64,000 nt of DNA. It comes from Pseudoscardovia suis. GTDB taxonomy: Bacteria; Actinomycetota; Actinomycetes; Actinomycetales; Bifidobacteriaceae. The stretch is taken from NCBI RefSeq assembly GCF_002797875.1, contig NZ_PGFC01000001.1:434001-498000 (forward strand), given 5' to 3'. Numbering within the stretch: the stretch's first letter is position 1; the number at the start of each line of letters is the position of its first letter. Positions 10,095 through 20,408 of the stretch are shown in pieces. The notes under the pieces are model-generated. The model did no database searches. It was given only the letters and a program-made list of their open reading frames with translations, and was not told the origin of the DNA. Position numbers and translations under genes: made by a program.

Positions 10095-10125
10095 GCGGCG
10101 CATGAGCTATTGCATGTAAATCATG

Positions 10126-10204
10126 GCATTGGGCAGCTGCTGGGCATCCCTAGGTATCCCGGGCATCCTCGGTATGCGCCCAATGCAACGCAGCTGCCTA
10201 ATGC
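10126..10204. terminator. Long inverted repeat between convergent genes
   Basis: GCATTGGGCAGCTGC (10126-10140) pairs with GCAGCTGCCTAATGC (10190-10204) with one mismatch across a 49-nt loop. The right arm overlaps the stop codon of the LacI-type gene. Its place between two converging genes suggests a bidirectional terminator, but there is no clear T-run. The loop holds a degenerate duplication (GGGCATCCCTAGGTAT / GGGCATCCTCGGTAT). Confidence 0.5.
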
Positions 10205-11247
10205 AACGCCACGGATCCCTTTTTCAGCAGCGTGCAATGGATCTTCGGGGTGTTAGCGTCGATGGGCGGTATCGCAGCGGTCGTCGTCGGCGGCTTAAGA
10301 TTCGTCACCGCTTGGGCATCGATCAGCGACACCAGCTTGACCGCTGCCCAGTAACCCATTTCGAAATGCGGCAGCTCCACGGTCGTCAGCGCAGGGTAGA
10401 GGGTCTCGGCGAAAACCCGATGATGGTCCACGCCCACCACTGATATGTCTTTGCCGATGGTGAGTCCATGCCGCGCCGCGGTCTCATAGACATACAGCGT
10501 GCGCGCATCGTTGAAGCAGAAGAATCCGTCCGGCCGCTCCCTGTCGAACAGATCATGCACGGATTCCACGGCGGTCTTGGGCTCCGTTACGTTCGTGACG
10601 AGGCTCTCGTCGTAAGGCATCCCGCCGTCGCGCAAAGCGGCCTGATAACCGGCAAGGCGGCCGGATTGGGCTTGCTCCACCCCAGGTGCGTCGCATCCGA
10701 CATAGGCGATGCGCTGGCATCCGGCTTTGACTAAGTACGAGGTGGCGTCGTAGCCGATGGAGAACTCGTCGGGCACGACGCTGGGAATCGTACCGTTGCG
10801 GTCCGTGGCGTCGGCAAGCACGGTGGGGTAGTCCAGCAGCTTGGACGGCACGTCGGTGACGCGGTTCGACATTTCGGCGTACAGGAATCCGTCCACGCCG
10901 TAGCGCTTGAGCGCATCGATCTCATCGTCTTCGCGCACGCCGCCGTCGGTGCTCACGGTGATGAGCATGTAGCCTAGCTGGCTTGCCGCTGTCTGCGCGC
11001 CCAGGATCATGCCGCCTGCGAACGGTGTGGTCGCGACCTCGTCGCTGATGAAGCCGAGGATGCGTGTGCTGTTTGTGCGCAGCGAGCGGGCAAGGGGATT
11101 GACCTTGTAACCGAGTTTGTGTGCCGTTTCGCGAACCATCGCGGCGGTTTGTGGGTTGACCCTTCCTTCGTCGTGGTGGTTCATCACCAACGACACCGTT
11201 GAGACGGACACGCCTGTCCGTTTGGCGATTTCTCTCATTGTTATCAT
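10198..11247 (-). CDS. LacI-family transcriptional regulator
   Basis: 349 residues. The N-terminal lambda-repressor-type helix-turn-helix, REIAKRTGVSVSTVSLVMN, is at residues 5-23, followed by the hinge and a periplasmic-binding-protein-like effector domain (LGFISDEVATTPFAGGMILG and so on). The start is at 11247, or the in-frame ATG three codons later. It is divergent from metE with a 193-bp shared region and has no sugar gene nearby, so the usual guess of a neighbouring sugar operon cannot be applied. Autoregulation, control of metE, or a distant target are all possible. Confidence 0.92.
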   Translation of the reverse strand: MITMREIAKRTGVSVSTVSLVMNHHDEGRVNPQTAAMVRETAHKLGYKVNPLARSLRTNSTRILGFISDEVATTPFAGGMILGAQTAASQLGYMLITVSTDGGVREDDEIDALKRYGVDGFLYAEMSNRVTDVPSKLLDYPTVLADATDRNGTIPSVVPDEFSIGYDATSYLVKAGCQRIAYVGCDAPGVEQAQSGRLAGYQAALRDGGMPYDESLVTNVTEPKTAVESVHDLFDRERPDGFFCFNDARTLYVYETAARHGLTIGKDISVVGVDHHRVFAETLYPALTTVELPHFEMGYWAAVKLVSLIDAQAVTNLKPPTTTAAIPPIDANTPKIHCTLLKKGSVALH

Positions 11248-11440
11248 GATTTAAAACGATACACCTTAGATTTACCCTAGGTTTACCTTGGGTTGCGGGA
11301 CACCAGCGTGACGCCAAGGTGTAAGCCAGGGTATAAACCCGGCTTATAGCGACACGCAAAACTGGTGGATTACCGCGAATGTGCGGATTATTGCTAGCTT
11401 TTTCATGTTCCCCGAAGTATATCCAAGAGAGGTTTACACA
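11248..11440. promoter_or_regulatory. Divergent LacI-family gene/metE control region
   Basis: The region has an interrupted inverted repeat, AAGCCAGGGT (11323-11332) against ACCCGGCTT (11337-11345), around a TATAA core, and repeated TTTACC-type words at 11270-11290. Either could bind the LacI-family protein, but neither is a clean CG-centred LacI operator. No SAM or B12 riboswitch was recognised upstream of metE. Confidence 0.4.
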
Positions 11441-13780
11441 ATGAGCGCACTCACGTCAGTCATCGGATTCCCGCGCATCGGCGAGAACCGCGAACTGAAG
11501 AAATCCATCGAAGCCTATTGGAAGGGCAACGCCAGCCTCGATGAGATGCGCTCGACTGCGAAGCAGCTGCGCGCAAAGCATTGGCAAATCCAGAAGGATG
11601 CAGGCATCGACCTCATCCCCAGCAACGACTTCAGCTACTACGACCAGATGCTCGACACCGCGATCTTGCTCAACGTGGTCCCTAAGCGTTATCGTGACCT
11701 GAACCTGGGCGAGGAAGACACGCTGTTCGCCATCGGCCGCGGCTATCAGGGCGAGCAGGGCGATGTCACCGCCCAGCCAATGAAGAAGTGGTTCACGACG
11801 AACTACCACTATCTCGTGCCCGAAATCAGCGAAGACACGCAGATCAAGCTCGTCGGCACCAAGCCGTTCGACGAATTCAACGAAGCCAAGGAACTGGGCA
11901 TCGCCACCAAGCCCGTGTTGATCGGCCCCTACACGTTCCTCAAACTCGCCCGTGGCCCGCAGGCCGCCGACCTTGAGATCACCGACGAGATCGTCTCCAG
12001 CGCTGCCGCCGCATACGCGCAGATCGTGTCCCGTTTCGCCACGCTCGGCGCCTCGTGGGTGCAGTTCGACGAACCGTACCTCGTGCTTGACAAGGAGGAA
12101 GGCGACCTTGACCTGTTCCGCCGCCTCTATGAGCCAATCCTCGCCGTGCGCCGTGACGCGGTGGACGCGCCGAAGGTGCTGGTGCAGACCTACTTCGGCC
12201 ACATCGCCGACACCCTGCCCACCCTCGCCGAGCTCCACGTGGATGGCATTGGCCTCGATTTCGTGGAAGGCCGCGACGAGAACCTCGACGCTCTCGCCAA
12301 GCTCGCCGCCGCCAACAATGGCGAAGGCGCCCTTGCCGATGATGTGACGATTTTCGCCGGCGTCGTGGGCGGCCGCAATATCTGGCGTAACGACTACGCC
12401 AAGACGCTTGACCTGCTCGACGAGATCGACGAAGTGACCCCGGGCGAGGTCGTGGTTTCCACCGCCAGCTCGCTGCTCCACGTGCCGTTCACCACCGCCA
12501 ACGAGCACAAGCTGGGCGACGACGTGCTGCGCCACTTCGCGTTCGCTGTCGAAAAGCTGGGTGAGCTCACGGATCTCGCCGAGCTCGCCGTCGAATCCGA
12601 TGAGGAACGCGCCGCCAGCGACGCGCTCAAGGACAACGCCGCTCTCTTCGACGGCACCCGCGTCGCAGCCGATCCTCAGGTCGCCGCGCGCATCGCCGCA
12701 CTCACCGACGCCGACTACACCCGCCAGCCCGCCCGCGCCGAGCGTCAGAAGACGCAGCGCACGGAACTGGGCCTGCCCGTGCTGCCCACCACCACGATCG
12801 GCTCCTTCCCGCAGACGCGTGAAGTGCGCCAGTACCGCGCACGCCTGCGCAAGGGTGAGATCGACCAGAAGACGTATGACGATTTCATCGCCGGCAAGAT
12901 CGAGGAATGCATCCGCCATCAGGAGCAGATCGGCCTCGATGTGCTCGTGCACGGCGAATTCGAACGCAACGACATGGTCGAGTACTTCGGCCAGAACCTC
13001 AACGGCTTCCTCTTCACGCAGAACGCTTGGGTGCAGTCCTACGGCACGCGCTGCGTCAAGCCTCCGATCGTGTGGGGCGACGTCTCCCGCGCCCGCCCGA
13101 TCACGGTGCGCTGGAGCTCCTACGCACAGTCCCTCACGAACCATGTGGTCAAGGGTATGCTCACCGGCCCGGTGACGATCCTCAACTGGTCTTGGCCGCG
13201 TGAGGATGTCTCCCATGAGCTGCAGACCACGCAGCTGGCGCTGGCAATCCGTGACGAAGTGCTTGACCTTGAGAAGGCCGGCATCCGCGTGATTCAGATC
13301 GACGAGGCCGCGTTGCGCGAGAAGCTGCCGGTGCGCCGTTCCGATTGGTATAGCAAGTACCTTGACTGGGCGATTCCCGCATTCCGCCTCGTGCACTCCG
13401 GCGTGCGCCCCGATACCCAGATCCACACGCACATGTGCTACTCCGAGTTCAATGACATCATCCGCTCCATCGACAACATGGACGCCGACGTCATCTCGTT
13501 CGAAGCCTCCCGCTCCGACCTCACGGTGCTCGATGCAATCCACGAGGCTCATTTCGAGACCGAAGCAGGCCCCGGCGTGTATGACATCCACTCGCCGCGC
13601 ATCCCCTCCGTCGAAGAGATCGAAGACAAGATTCACGCGATCTTGACAAAGATGGATGTGAGCAAGGTGTGGGTCAACCCTGACTGCGGCCTCAAGACCC
13701 GCGGCGACGAGGAGACCTGGCCGAGCCTGGAGAACCTGGTGACCGCCACGAAGCATGTGCGCGCCGAGCTGGGCGAATAA
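11441..13780 (+). CDS. metE: Cobalamin-independent methionine synthase
   Basis: 5-methyltetrahydropteroyltriglutamate-homocysteine methyltransferase: makes methionine without B12, using the methyl folate produced by the next gene, metF. 779 residues with the usual duplicated barrel. Zinc ligands are seen in HTHMCYSEF (about residue 664) and NPDCGLKTR (about residue 746). The start at 11441 follows AGAGAGG with 8-nt spacing; the frame is open to an upstream ATG at 11381, but that has no ribosome site. The spacing to metF (about 15 nt) indicates an operon. Confidence 0.96.
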   Translation: MSALTSVIGFPRIGENRELKKSIEAYWKGNASLDEMRSTAKQLRAKHWQIQKDAGIDLIPSNDFSYYDQMLDTAILLNVVPKRYRDLNLGEEDTLFAIGRGYQGEQGDVTAQPMKKWFTTNYHYLVPEISEDTQIKLVGTKPFDEFNEAKELGIATKPVLIGPYTFLKLARGPQAADLEITDEIVSSAAAAYAQIVSRFATLGASWVQFDEPYLVLDKEEGDLDLFRRLYEPILAVRRDAVDAPKVLVQTYFGHIADTLPTLAELHVDGIGLDFVEGRDENLDALAKLAAANNGEGALADDVTIFAGVVGGRNIWRNDYAKTLDLLDEIDEVTPGEVVVSTASSLLHVPFTTANEHKLGDDVLRHFAFAVEKLGELTDLAELAVESDEERAASDALKDNAALFDGTRVAADPQVAARIAALTDADYTRQPARAERQKTQRTELGLPVLPTTTIGSFPQTREVRQYRARLRKGEIDQKTYDDFIAGKIEECIRHQEQIGLDVLVHGEFERNDMVEYFGQNLNGFLFTQNAWVQSYGTRCVKPPIVWGDVSRARPITVRWSSYAQSLTNHVVKGMLTGPVTILNWSWPREDVSHELQTTQLALAIRDEVLDLEKAGIRVIQIDEAALREKLPVRRSDWYSKYLDWAIPAFRLVHSGVRPDTQIHTHMCYSEFNDIIRSIDNMDADVISFEASRSDLTVLDAIHEAHFETEAGPGVYDIHSPRIPSVEEIEDKIHAILTKMDVSKVWVNPDCGLKTRGDEETWPSLENLVTATKHVRAELGE

Positions 13781-13795
13781 GACCGGGTGAGTGTC

Positions 13796-14788
13796 ATGTC
13801 TGAAAAGACACAGCAAGGGGAGTCCTCCCAGGAACCGGCTGCACAGCCGGCTGAGGTGTCGCCTGCGGTGTCTGCTGCCAAGTCGGCCGCGGAGCCTGCG
13901 AAGGGTTCCGCGGCGGCTTCGGCGCAGCGACGCCGCGACCATGTGCCGGTGTTTTCACTCGAGGTGTTCCCTCCCAAGCGCAACGCATCCGTCGGTACGA
14001 TTTATGACACGCTTGACGGATTGCAGGGCGTGGATCCGGATTTCATCTCGGTGACTTACGGCACAGGCAAGCAGGCCGACCGCACGGCGACCGCGCGCAT
14101 CTGCAACACGATTCGCCAGGAATACGACATCCCTGTGATCGGGCACCTGACCGCGCAATACCTTGACGAGCAGGGCGCTTCCGAAGCGCTGGAGATGTTC
14201 GAACAGGCGAAGGTGCGCGGCGTGCTGGCATTGCGCGGTGACGCCGTGCCCGGCCGTGAACCGGCGGGGGTGTTCGACCATGCCTCCGACCTAGCGGCGT
14301 TCATCCGTCGCACGCACCCCGATCTGACGATTTACGGCGCATGCTATCCGGAGGGCCATCCGCAGTCCGTCTCGCTCAAAGAGGATGTGGAGAACCTTCG
14401 CAAGAAGGTGGATGCCGGTGTCTCGCACCTCATCTCGCAGTTGTTTTACGACAACGCGGACTTCCTCAACTTTGTGCAGATGGCGCGGGCAGAGGGCGTC
14501 GACGTCCCGATCGAGGCCGGCATCATGCCGGTGATGAACGTAGGGCAGGTGCGTCGCATGGGCAAGCTGTGTGGCGCGCGCATCCCGCATGCGCTCGACC
14601 GCATGCTCGACAAATGGCAGGACGACCCCCGTTCGCTGCGCGCGGCAGGCATCGTCTACGCCTCCCAGCAGATCAGTGACCTCGTGGCGCAGGGCGTGCA
14701 GGGCGTGCACCTGTACACGATGAACCATCCGGGCATCACCCGTCGCATCTGGCAGAACGTGGGCGACCTGTTCGAAACGCAGGCCTGA
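13796..14788 (+). CDS. metF: Methylenetetrahydrofolate reductase
   Basis: FAD enzyme reducing 5,10-methylene-THF to 5-methyl-THF, the methyl donor for MetE. 330 residues from ATG 13796 (an in-frame GTG at 13787 is an alternative). The first 45 or so residues form an Ala/Ser/Pro-rich extension before the barrel, which begins at VFSLEVFPPKRN. Family motifs include SVTYGTG, HLTAQY and LALRGD. It is co-transcribed with metE, and a hairpin terminator follows. Confidence 0.94.
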   Translation: MSEKTQQGESSQEPAAQPAEVSPAVSAAKSAAEPAKGSAAASAQRRRDHVPVFSLEVFPPKRNASVGTIYDTLDGLQGVDPDFISVTYGTGKQADRTATARICNTIRQEYDIPVIGHLTAQYLDEQGASEALEMFEQAKVRGVLALRGDAVPGREPAGVFDHASDLAAFIRRTHPDLTIYGACYPEGHPQSVSLKEDVENLRKKVDAGVSHLISQLFYDNADFLNFVQMARAEGVDVPIEAGIMPVMNVGQVRRMGKLCGARIPHALDRMLDKWQDDPRSLRAAGIVYASQQISDLVAQGVQGVHLYTMNHPGITRRIWQNVGDLFETQA

Positions 14789-14825
14789 CGCCTGCCGGTG
14801 AGGCATTGTCCGCAGCGATGTTTCC

Positions 14826-14856
14826 AAATCCCGTCGGCGACAAACCGGCGGGATTT
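14826..14856 (+). terminator. Terminator of metEF
   Basis: AAATCCCG (14826-14833) pairs with CGGGATTT (14849-14856), extended inward by TCGG/CCGG to a 12-bp stem with a 7-nt loop. It lies across the first possible glnE start codons, which argues that glnE begins downstream of it. Confidence 0.75.
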
Positions 14857-14877
14857 GTGCGTTTTACAATGGCTTCT

Positions 14878-17800
14878 ATGAGCGACTCTCCCATTTCTGC
14901 GTTGGAATTGATCAAGGCCGGCATCGCCGACACGTCCGCTGCACAATCCAATCTTGCACGGCTCGGCGAGGCAGGAATGTCGCGCGATTCCCTCCGCAGC
15001 CTGTGCGAGGAACTAGCATCCGCATGCGATCCGGACGTGGCGTTGCGCCACCTGACGGATCTGGCGACCGATGGCGATTACCCGGATGCGCAGGAGCGCG
15101 AAGCCGTGCTCAGCCGCGTTCCAGCCGACCCTGAGCTGCTTGCGCGCCTCGTGCGGGTGCTTGGCGCGTCCGACTTCCTGGGCCGTCTTGTCGAGACGCG
15201 CCCCGATGTGCTCGATGCGATCATCGGCGAGGGGTATGCGAGCCATGATTGGAGTCGGGAGCGTCGCCGCGAGGACTTGCTGGATGCCGTCGGCGCAGAT
15301 CCGGCATCGCCGCAGCCGGTGGCGACGAAACCCGTCGCCGACGCGGTCAACGCCATGCGTCGGCGCTACTGGTGCCAGGTCGCTGCGATTTGCGCACGTG
15401 ACGTGAGCCAGTCCGATCCCATGGCAGTGCAGCCGAACATCAGCCTGTGCCTGTCCGACGCGGCGGACGCAGCGCTCGAAGCGGCGCTTGCCGTCGCCTA
15501 CAGCATGGTGGAGGGGTCGGCGGGGTGCCGGTTCTCCATCATCGGCATGGGCAAGCTGGGCGCCCGCGAGCTTAACTACATGTCGGATTGCGACCTCATC
15601 TATGCCGTCGCACCCGCAGGCAGCGCGGAAGGTGAGGGCAGTGCGGATGGCGCAGGCAGTGCAAATGGCGCGGCCAGTGTGGATGGTGCGGACGATGCAA
15701 CAGGCGAAGCAGCCGCGAGCGGTGCCGCTGGCGCTGCTGCTTCGAACGGTTCCGTTGCGGCGCTGACGGGTGACGCGCTCAACCGCGTGGGCACACGCAT
15801 CGCCACTTCTATGCAGCGCGTGTGCCAGGACGTCATCCCCGGCGTCACGGAACCCGCGTTGTGGCAGATCGACGGCGCGCTCCGCCCCGAAGGCAAGGCC
15901 GGTCAGCTGGTGCGCACCGTGGAGTCGCACAAGGCGTATTACGAGAAATGGGCGGACAACTGGGAGTTCCAGGCATTGCTCAAGGCGCGTCCCGTCGCGG
16001 GCGACCCTGCGCTCGGCCAGGCGTATCTGGATGCGATGACCCCGTTCGTGTGGCTCGCCTCCACGCGCCCGAACTTCGTGTCGGATTGCCAGAAGATGCG
16101 CACGCGCGTCGAGGAATACATCCAGCCGCAATTGCGCGACCGCGAGATAAAACTGGGGAAGGGCGGTCTTCGCGACGTGGAGTTCACCGTGCAGATGCTG
16201 CAGCTCGTGCACGGGCGCACCGATGAATCCCTGCGCCTGCGCTCCACGCTCGACGCGCTTCAGGCACTGTCGCAGGGCGGTTACATGAGCCGGCGCCAAG
16301 CGCAGCGGCTTTCGGAGGATTATCGTTTCGAACGCGTGATGGAACACCGCCAGCAGATGTGGCAGTTCCACCGCACGCATCTGTTCCCCGACCTTGGCCC
16401 CGCCAGCAGGGGAGGGCTCGACGCCCCGCGCGCCATCAACATTCAGGAATTGGACGAAAACGTGGAACTGCGCCGCCTCGCCCGTGCCTTCGGCATGCGC
16501 AACGACGAGCTCGTGGACGCCTACGATTCCACGCGCCGTGAGATTCGCCAGCTGCACCTCGACATCTACTATCGTCCGATGCTGCCGGCGATTGCGCAGA
16601 TGAGCGACGATGCCATCGCGCTGACGCCGCAGGCCATCGAAGACCGTTTCGCCTCCCTGGGCTTCCTCGACCCGCAGGCCGCCATCGGGCATGTGTCGGC
16701 GTTGACGGAGGGCGTCAGCCGCGGCGCCAAGATCAACAGAATCCTGCTTCCCGCGGTGCTTGAGATGATCGCCCGCGGCCAAAACCCTGACATGGGCCTG
16801 CTGCAATGGCGTCGCCTTGTCGAAGCGTTCGGCAGCGGCTCGCCGTATCTGGGGTTCCTGCGCGATTCCTCCGACGCATTGGAACGCCTGTGCCATGTGC
16901 TGTCCAACTCGCGGTTCCTCGGCGATGCGCTCATCAAATCCACCGAATCCGTCACATGGCTGGGCGACGACAGCCTGCTGCGTCCGCGCAGCCGCGAAAG
17001 TCTCGACGTGCGGTGCGAAAGCGCACGCGAACGATATCGTGACGATGACCGCAGCTTCGCCACGTCGCTGCGCGCGATGCGCCGGCATGAGATCGAGCGG
17101 ATCGGCCTGGGTTGGATGAGCGGCGTCGTGACGGGCGCCGACGGCCTCGAAGGCATGACGCTCGTCTACGATGCGGCGCTCGATGCGGCGCTGTCGTGGG
17201 CGATTGACGAAAAGATGCGCGCCGACGGGTTGGTGAAGGCGCCCGCCAAGGTCAGTGTCATCGCCATGGGCAGGTATGGCGGCAGGGAGGTGAACTTCAG
17301 CTCCGACGCCGACGTCATCGTCATCTACGAGCCGGACGCTGGTGCGGACGAAGCCGCGGCGAACGCCTTCGCGCGCACAGTGGAGGACCGTGTGCGGCAG
17401 CTTCTGGGCGGTCCGCTCACCACGGAGCCGCCGATTGACCTTGACCTTGACCTGCGCCCGGAAGGCCGCAACGGCGCGTTGGTGCGCTCGTATGAATCAT
17501 GCCGCGAATACTATGCGTCGTGGGCGGATACGTGGGAGCACCAAGCCTTGCTTCGTGCGCGCTATGCGGCAGGCGACGCGGAGCTAGCCAACAGGTTCCT
17601 CACACGCATCGCCGACCCGTTGCGATACCCCGACCGGCCGTTGGACGACTCGCAGTTGCAGCAGATCCGCACCCTCAAGGCACGCATGGAGGCGGAGCGT
17701 CTGCCTCGAGGCGTGCGCCGCGACAGGCATGTCAAGCTCGGTTCCGGCGGCCTGTCGGACGTGGAATGGACAGTGCAGCTGCTGCAGCTCAACCATGCGG

Positions 17801-18138
17801 GGGAGCATGCGAGCCTGCGCACGACCAGCACGATGGAGGCGCTGGACTGCTTGGAATCCGAGGGGCTTATCAGCGCCGAGGATGCCGGGGTGTTGCGCAG
17901 CACATGGTGGTTGTGCACCGACACGAGAAATGCCACGATGCTGTGGACTGGCAGGACGAATCGCGCTGATGTAATACCAGATGATACATATGCGTTGGGT
18001 GGCATCGCGGCATGCATGGGCAGGCCTGCGAACTCCGGGCAGCGGTTCATCTCCGAGCTTCTGGGTGCGATGCGCCGCTGCCGTGCGGTCGCCACGCGGT
18101 TGTTCTACGGCAAGGAGGAGCGCAGCGAGGCTCGCTGA
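14878..18138 (+). CDS. glnE: Bifunctional glutamine synthetase adenylyltransferase/adenylyl-removing enzyme
   Basis: Adds and removes AMP on glutamine synthetase to tune nitrogen assimilation. About 1,086 residues. It has two nucleotidyltransferase domains in order: the N-terminal removing domain (GMGKLGARELNYMSDCDLIY, about residues 223-242) and the C-terminal adding domain (AMGRYGGREVNFSSDADVIV, about 797-816), each followed by a GSGGL/GKGGL-RDVE or SDVE motif. The start at 14878 is preferred over 14806 because the metF terminator occupies the first 50 nt of the longer frame; ATG 14869 is also possible. A low-complexity Ala/Gly/Ser/Asp insert of about 50 residues (about 247-296) breaks the first nucleotidyltransferase domain. 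Confidence 0.94.
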   Translation: MSDSPISALELIKAGIADTSAAQSNLARLGEAGMSRDSLRSLCEELASACDPDVALRHLTDLATDGDYPDAQEREAVLSRVPADPELLARLVRVLGASDFLGRLVETRPDVLDAIIGEGYASHDWSRERRREDLLDAVGADPASPQPVATKPVADAVNAMRRRYWCQVAAICARDVSQSDPMAVQPNISLCLSDAADAALEAALAVAYSMVEGSAGCRFSIIGMGKLGARELNYMSDCDLIYAVAPAGSAEGEGSADGAGSANGAASVDGADDATGEAAASGAAGAAASNGSVAALTGDALNRVGTRIATSMQRVCQDVIPGVTEPALWQIDGALRPEGKAGQLVRTVESHKAYYEKWADNWEFQALLKARPVAGDPALGQAYLDAMTPFVWLASTRPNFVSDCQKMRTRVEEYIQPQLRDREIKLGKGGLRDVEFTVQMLQLVHGRTDESLRLRSTLDALQALSQGGYMSRRQAQRLSEDYRFERVMEHRQQMWQFHRTHLFPDLGPASRGGLDAPRAINIQELDENVELRRLARAFGMRNDELVDAYDSTRREIRQLHLDIYYRPMLPAIAQMSDDAIALTPQAIEDRFASLGFLDPQAAIGHVSALTEGVSRGAKINRILLPAVLEMIARGQNPDMGLLQWRRLVEAFGSGSPYLGFLRDSSDALERLCHVLSNSRFLGDALIKSTESVTWLGDDSLLRPRSRESLDVRCESARERYRDDDRSFATSLRAMRRHEIERIGLGWMSGVVTGADGLEGMTLVYDAALDAALSWAIDEKMRADGLVKAPAKVSVIAMGRYGGREVNFSSDADVIVIYEPDAGADEAAANAFARTVEDRVRQLLGGPLTTEPPIDLDLDLRPEGRNGALVRSYESCREYYASWADTWEHQALLRARYAAGDAELANRFLTRIADPLRYPDRPLDDSQLQQIRTLKARMEAERLPRGVRRDRHVKLGSGGLSDVEWTVQLLQLNHAGEHASLRTTSTMEALDCLESEGLISAEDAGVLRSTWWLCTDTRNATMLWTGRTNRADVIPDDTYALGGIAACMGRPANSGQRFISELLGAMRRCRAVATRLFYGKEERSEAR

Positions 18139-18200
18139 AGATGGGGGGGTCTGCTGAAACCGGGGATTGCTGAAACCGTGAGATTTTCTGAAACTGGGGC
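18134..18200 (+). repeat. Degenerate microrepeat after the glnE stop
   Basis: GCTGAA, which contains the glnE stop TGA, recurs as TGCTGAAACC, TGCTGAAACC and TTCTGAAAC at roughly 15-19 bp steps. It is the same stop-codon-copying pattern as at gltD, kup and the MgtC-family gene. Confidence 0.6.
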
Positions 18201-18204
18201 AGCG

Positions 18205-18250
18205 CGTGAGGCTGCGTGAGGCGGGGGCGCCTGCCATGCGCAGCCTCACG
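18205..18250. terminator. Bidirectional hairpin between glnE and the antiporter gene
   Basis: A perfect 12-bp inverted repeat, CGTGAGGCTGCG (18205-18216) with CGCAGCCTCACG (18239-18250), lies between convergent genes. The 22-nt loop is GC rich and the T-run is poor. Confidence 0.6.
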
Positions 18251-18273
18251 TCCGTCTCACTTTCGTACGTGCC

Positions 18274-20310
18274 TCACATGCCCAGATCGGCCTCCATCAG
18301 GTGCACGTTGCGGCGCATCGTCTTCGCTTGGTCACGGGTGATGCGCTGCTGGTCGAGCAGGTCGCGAATCGTCTCCAACTCGATGCGGAAGGCCTCGGAA
18401 CGCACCTGAGCGATTTGCGCGGCAAGCTTCTCGCGCTGCTCGGGCGTGCGGCCACGCAGACGAGTGGCGGCGAGCGAGGCGCGGTATTCGCCCATGAGCT
18501 CCGTCACGCACGCGGCGTCATACCGTGGATCGTTCACCAAGTCGAAGAGATGGTCGATGGTTGCTTGAAGCAGTTCGTTGTGCAGACGGACGGAATCCTG
18601 CGACACGGTGGCATCCGCCACGGTCGCGACGGCGGGAATCATCTTTCCCACGCGGCGGCGCAGCGCGCCCACAACGTTCTTGGCAAGCCACGTGAGGCGC
18701 TGCCACACCTGGCGCGCACGCCACACGCCGAGCTTGCGCTCCACGTCGAGGCTCACGCGAATGCGCCCGGCCATGTCATTGGCGGCCTGTGCCATGGATT
18801 CGTTGCGCTGCGCATACCCTTGCAGCCACTGAATCTCCCATTCCATCGTCTCGCGCCGCAGCTCATGCTCGTTCTCCAAGTGCCGTTTCGACGCCTGCGC
18901 CCCCTCGAGACGCGCCACGCGATAGGTGTAGGAACGCATGACCATCTGCACGGCAAGATGGTTCTCGGTCGTGTCGGTCTGCGCCAGCCGCTCGATGGTG
19001 GTGTTGAGCAGCAGACGGTTGGCGTTGGCCATCTCCTGCGCCGAGACCTGCGAGCCGCGCGGGGCAAGCGCCGGCAGCATGATGTTGGTGAGTACCAGCG
19101 ACAGCAGCACGAACACCGCGGCGATCGCCCATAGCAGCGAGCGCACGGGTGTGTTGTCTTCCGCAAGCCCCAGGGCGGCGGGCAGCGTGAACACCAGCGA
19201 GATCGTGATGGCGCCCTTCGTACCGCCGAATGTCATCACCAGCGCCGAATGCCAGCGTTCCTTCGTCATCTGTCGGCGTTTGCCGGTCATCTCGGAATGC
19301 GTGACGCGCAGCATGAGGGCGACGCCTACGAAACGCACCGCCAGAGACACGACGGTGAGCAGCAGCGCGGCGGCGATGATGTGCCCGATGTTGCCCGGCA
19401 GGTTGTGCAGGGAATCGAGCAGGATTATCGGCAGTTGGATTCCCAGCAGCACGAAGATGGCTCCGTTGAGCGTGAATTCAAGGAACTCCCACACTGAATT
19501 GGACACGAGGTTCACGCGGGCGATGTCGCTGCCCACGCCACGGCGGTGGAAACCGATGGCAAGGCCCGCCGCCACCACCGACAGCACCGGCGAGAGCCCC
19601 ATGCGTTCCGACAGGTAGTAGATGAGGAACGGCGAGAGGATCTCGATGGTGATGCGGTTCGTCGTGGTTTCAAGACGGTGGCGCCGCAGCATGGTGACGA
19701 AGGAGTCGATGAGCTTGCCCATGACGAAGCCGAACGCGATGCCGCCGAGGAAGCTCACCAGCACCTCGCGGGTGAATTCAAGCGGGGAGAAGCGCCCGGT
19801 GAGCGCCGCCGTCACGGCGAATTCGAAGCTCACGATCGAGGCGGCGTCGTTGAACAGGCTCTCGCCCTTGAGAATCTCCATCTGCCGCTCGGAAAGCTGG
19901 GCTTGGCGGCCCATCTGCGTGACCGCGACCGCATCCGTCGGTGCGAGCGCGGCGCCCAAGGCGAGGGCGGCGGCCATGCTGATCTGCGGCCAGAAGGCGT
20001 GGAGCGTGGCGCCGGTGGCGATGATGCACAGGAACACCAGTCCGATGGCGAGCCATAGGGATTGCTTGAGCACGCGCATGAGCCGGGGTTTGGATGTGCT
20101 GCGCGCAGCGTTGAACAGCAGCGGTGCGATGAACAGCACCATGAACAGTTCGGAGTCGAGCTGCACGGTGGGCAGGAACGGCGTGAAATACCACATGACG
20201 CCCAGCGCCACTTGCACGAGCGGCAGCGAGACGCGGGGGATGAAACGTTCGAGTATGGAAGAGACGAGCACTCCGGTGACCACGAGAATGACCAGTGACA
20301 GGGATTGCAT
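18274..20310 (-). CDS. CPA1-family Na+/H+ antiporter
   Basis: 678-residue integral membrane protein that should exchange Na+ (or K+) for protons. The first 400 or so residues form about 12 hydrophobic segments. The transport-site motifs of the CPA1 family are visible: APTDAVAV near residue 125 and FNDAASIV near residue 152. The remaining 270 residues are a charged, helical, cytosolic tail that is probably regulatory. It is transcribed alone, convergent with glnE and divergent from pyrB. Confidence 0.9.
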   Translation of the reverse strand: MQSLSLVILVVTGVLVSSILERFIPRVSLPLVQVALGVMWYFTPFLPTVQLDSELFMVLFIAPLLFNAARSTSKPRLMRVLKQSLWLAIGLVFLCIIATGATLHAFWPQISMAAALALGAALAPTDAVAVTQMGRQAQLSERQMEILKGESLFNDAASIVSFEFAVTAALTGRFSPLEFTREVLVSFLGGIAFGFVMGKLIDSFVTMLRRHRLETTTNRITIEILSPFLIYYLSERMGLSPVLSVVAAGLAIGFHRRGVGSDIARVNLVSNSVWEFLEFTLNGAIFVLLGIQLPIILLDSLHNLPGNIGHIIAAALLLTVVSLAVRFVGVALMLRVTHSEMTGKRRQMTKERWHSALVMTFGGTKGAITISLVFTLPAALGLAEDNTPVRSLLWAIAAVFVLLSLVLTNIMLPALAPRGSQVSAQEMANANRLLLNTTIERLAQTDTTENHLAVQMVMRSYTYRVARLEGAQASKRHLENEHELRRETMEWEIQWLQGYAQRNESMAQAANDMAGRIRVSLDVERKLGVWRARQVWQRLTWLAKNVVGALRRRVGKMIPAVATVADATVSQDSVRLHNELLQATIDHLFDLVNDPRYDAACVTELMGEYRASLAATRLRGRTPEQREKLAAQIAQVRSEAFRIELETIRDLLDQQRITRDQAKTMRRNVHLMEADLGM

Positions 20311-20376
20311 GCGGCTCCTTCCATGGGCGTCGCCGAGACGGTTCCGCTGGGTGGTGCGGAGGCGGCTGGCGATTGT

Positions 20377-20408
20377 GGTTCAGGGTATCGGCGGTTCAGG
20401 GTATCGGC
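20377..20408 (+). repeat. 16-bp tandem duplication upstream of pyrB
   Basis: GGTTCAGGGTATCGGC is present twice without a gap (20377-20392, 20393-20408) in the divergent antiporter/pyrB intergenic region. That 259-bp region must carry both promoters, but I cannot place them with confidence. Confidence 0.8.

Noticed and set aside
11456..13942. 828-codon ORF antisense to metE
   Set aside because: The same effect: third-position GC bias leaves the opposite frame open. The plus-strand gene has zinc ligands and a ribosome site.
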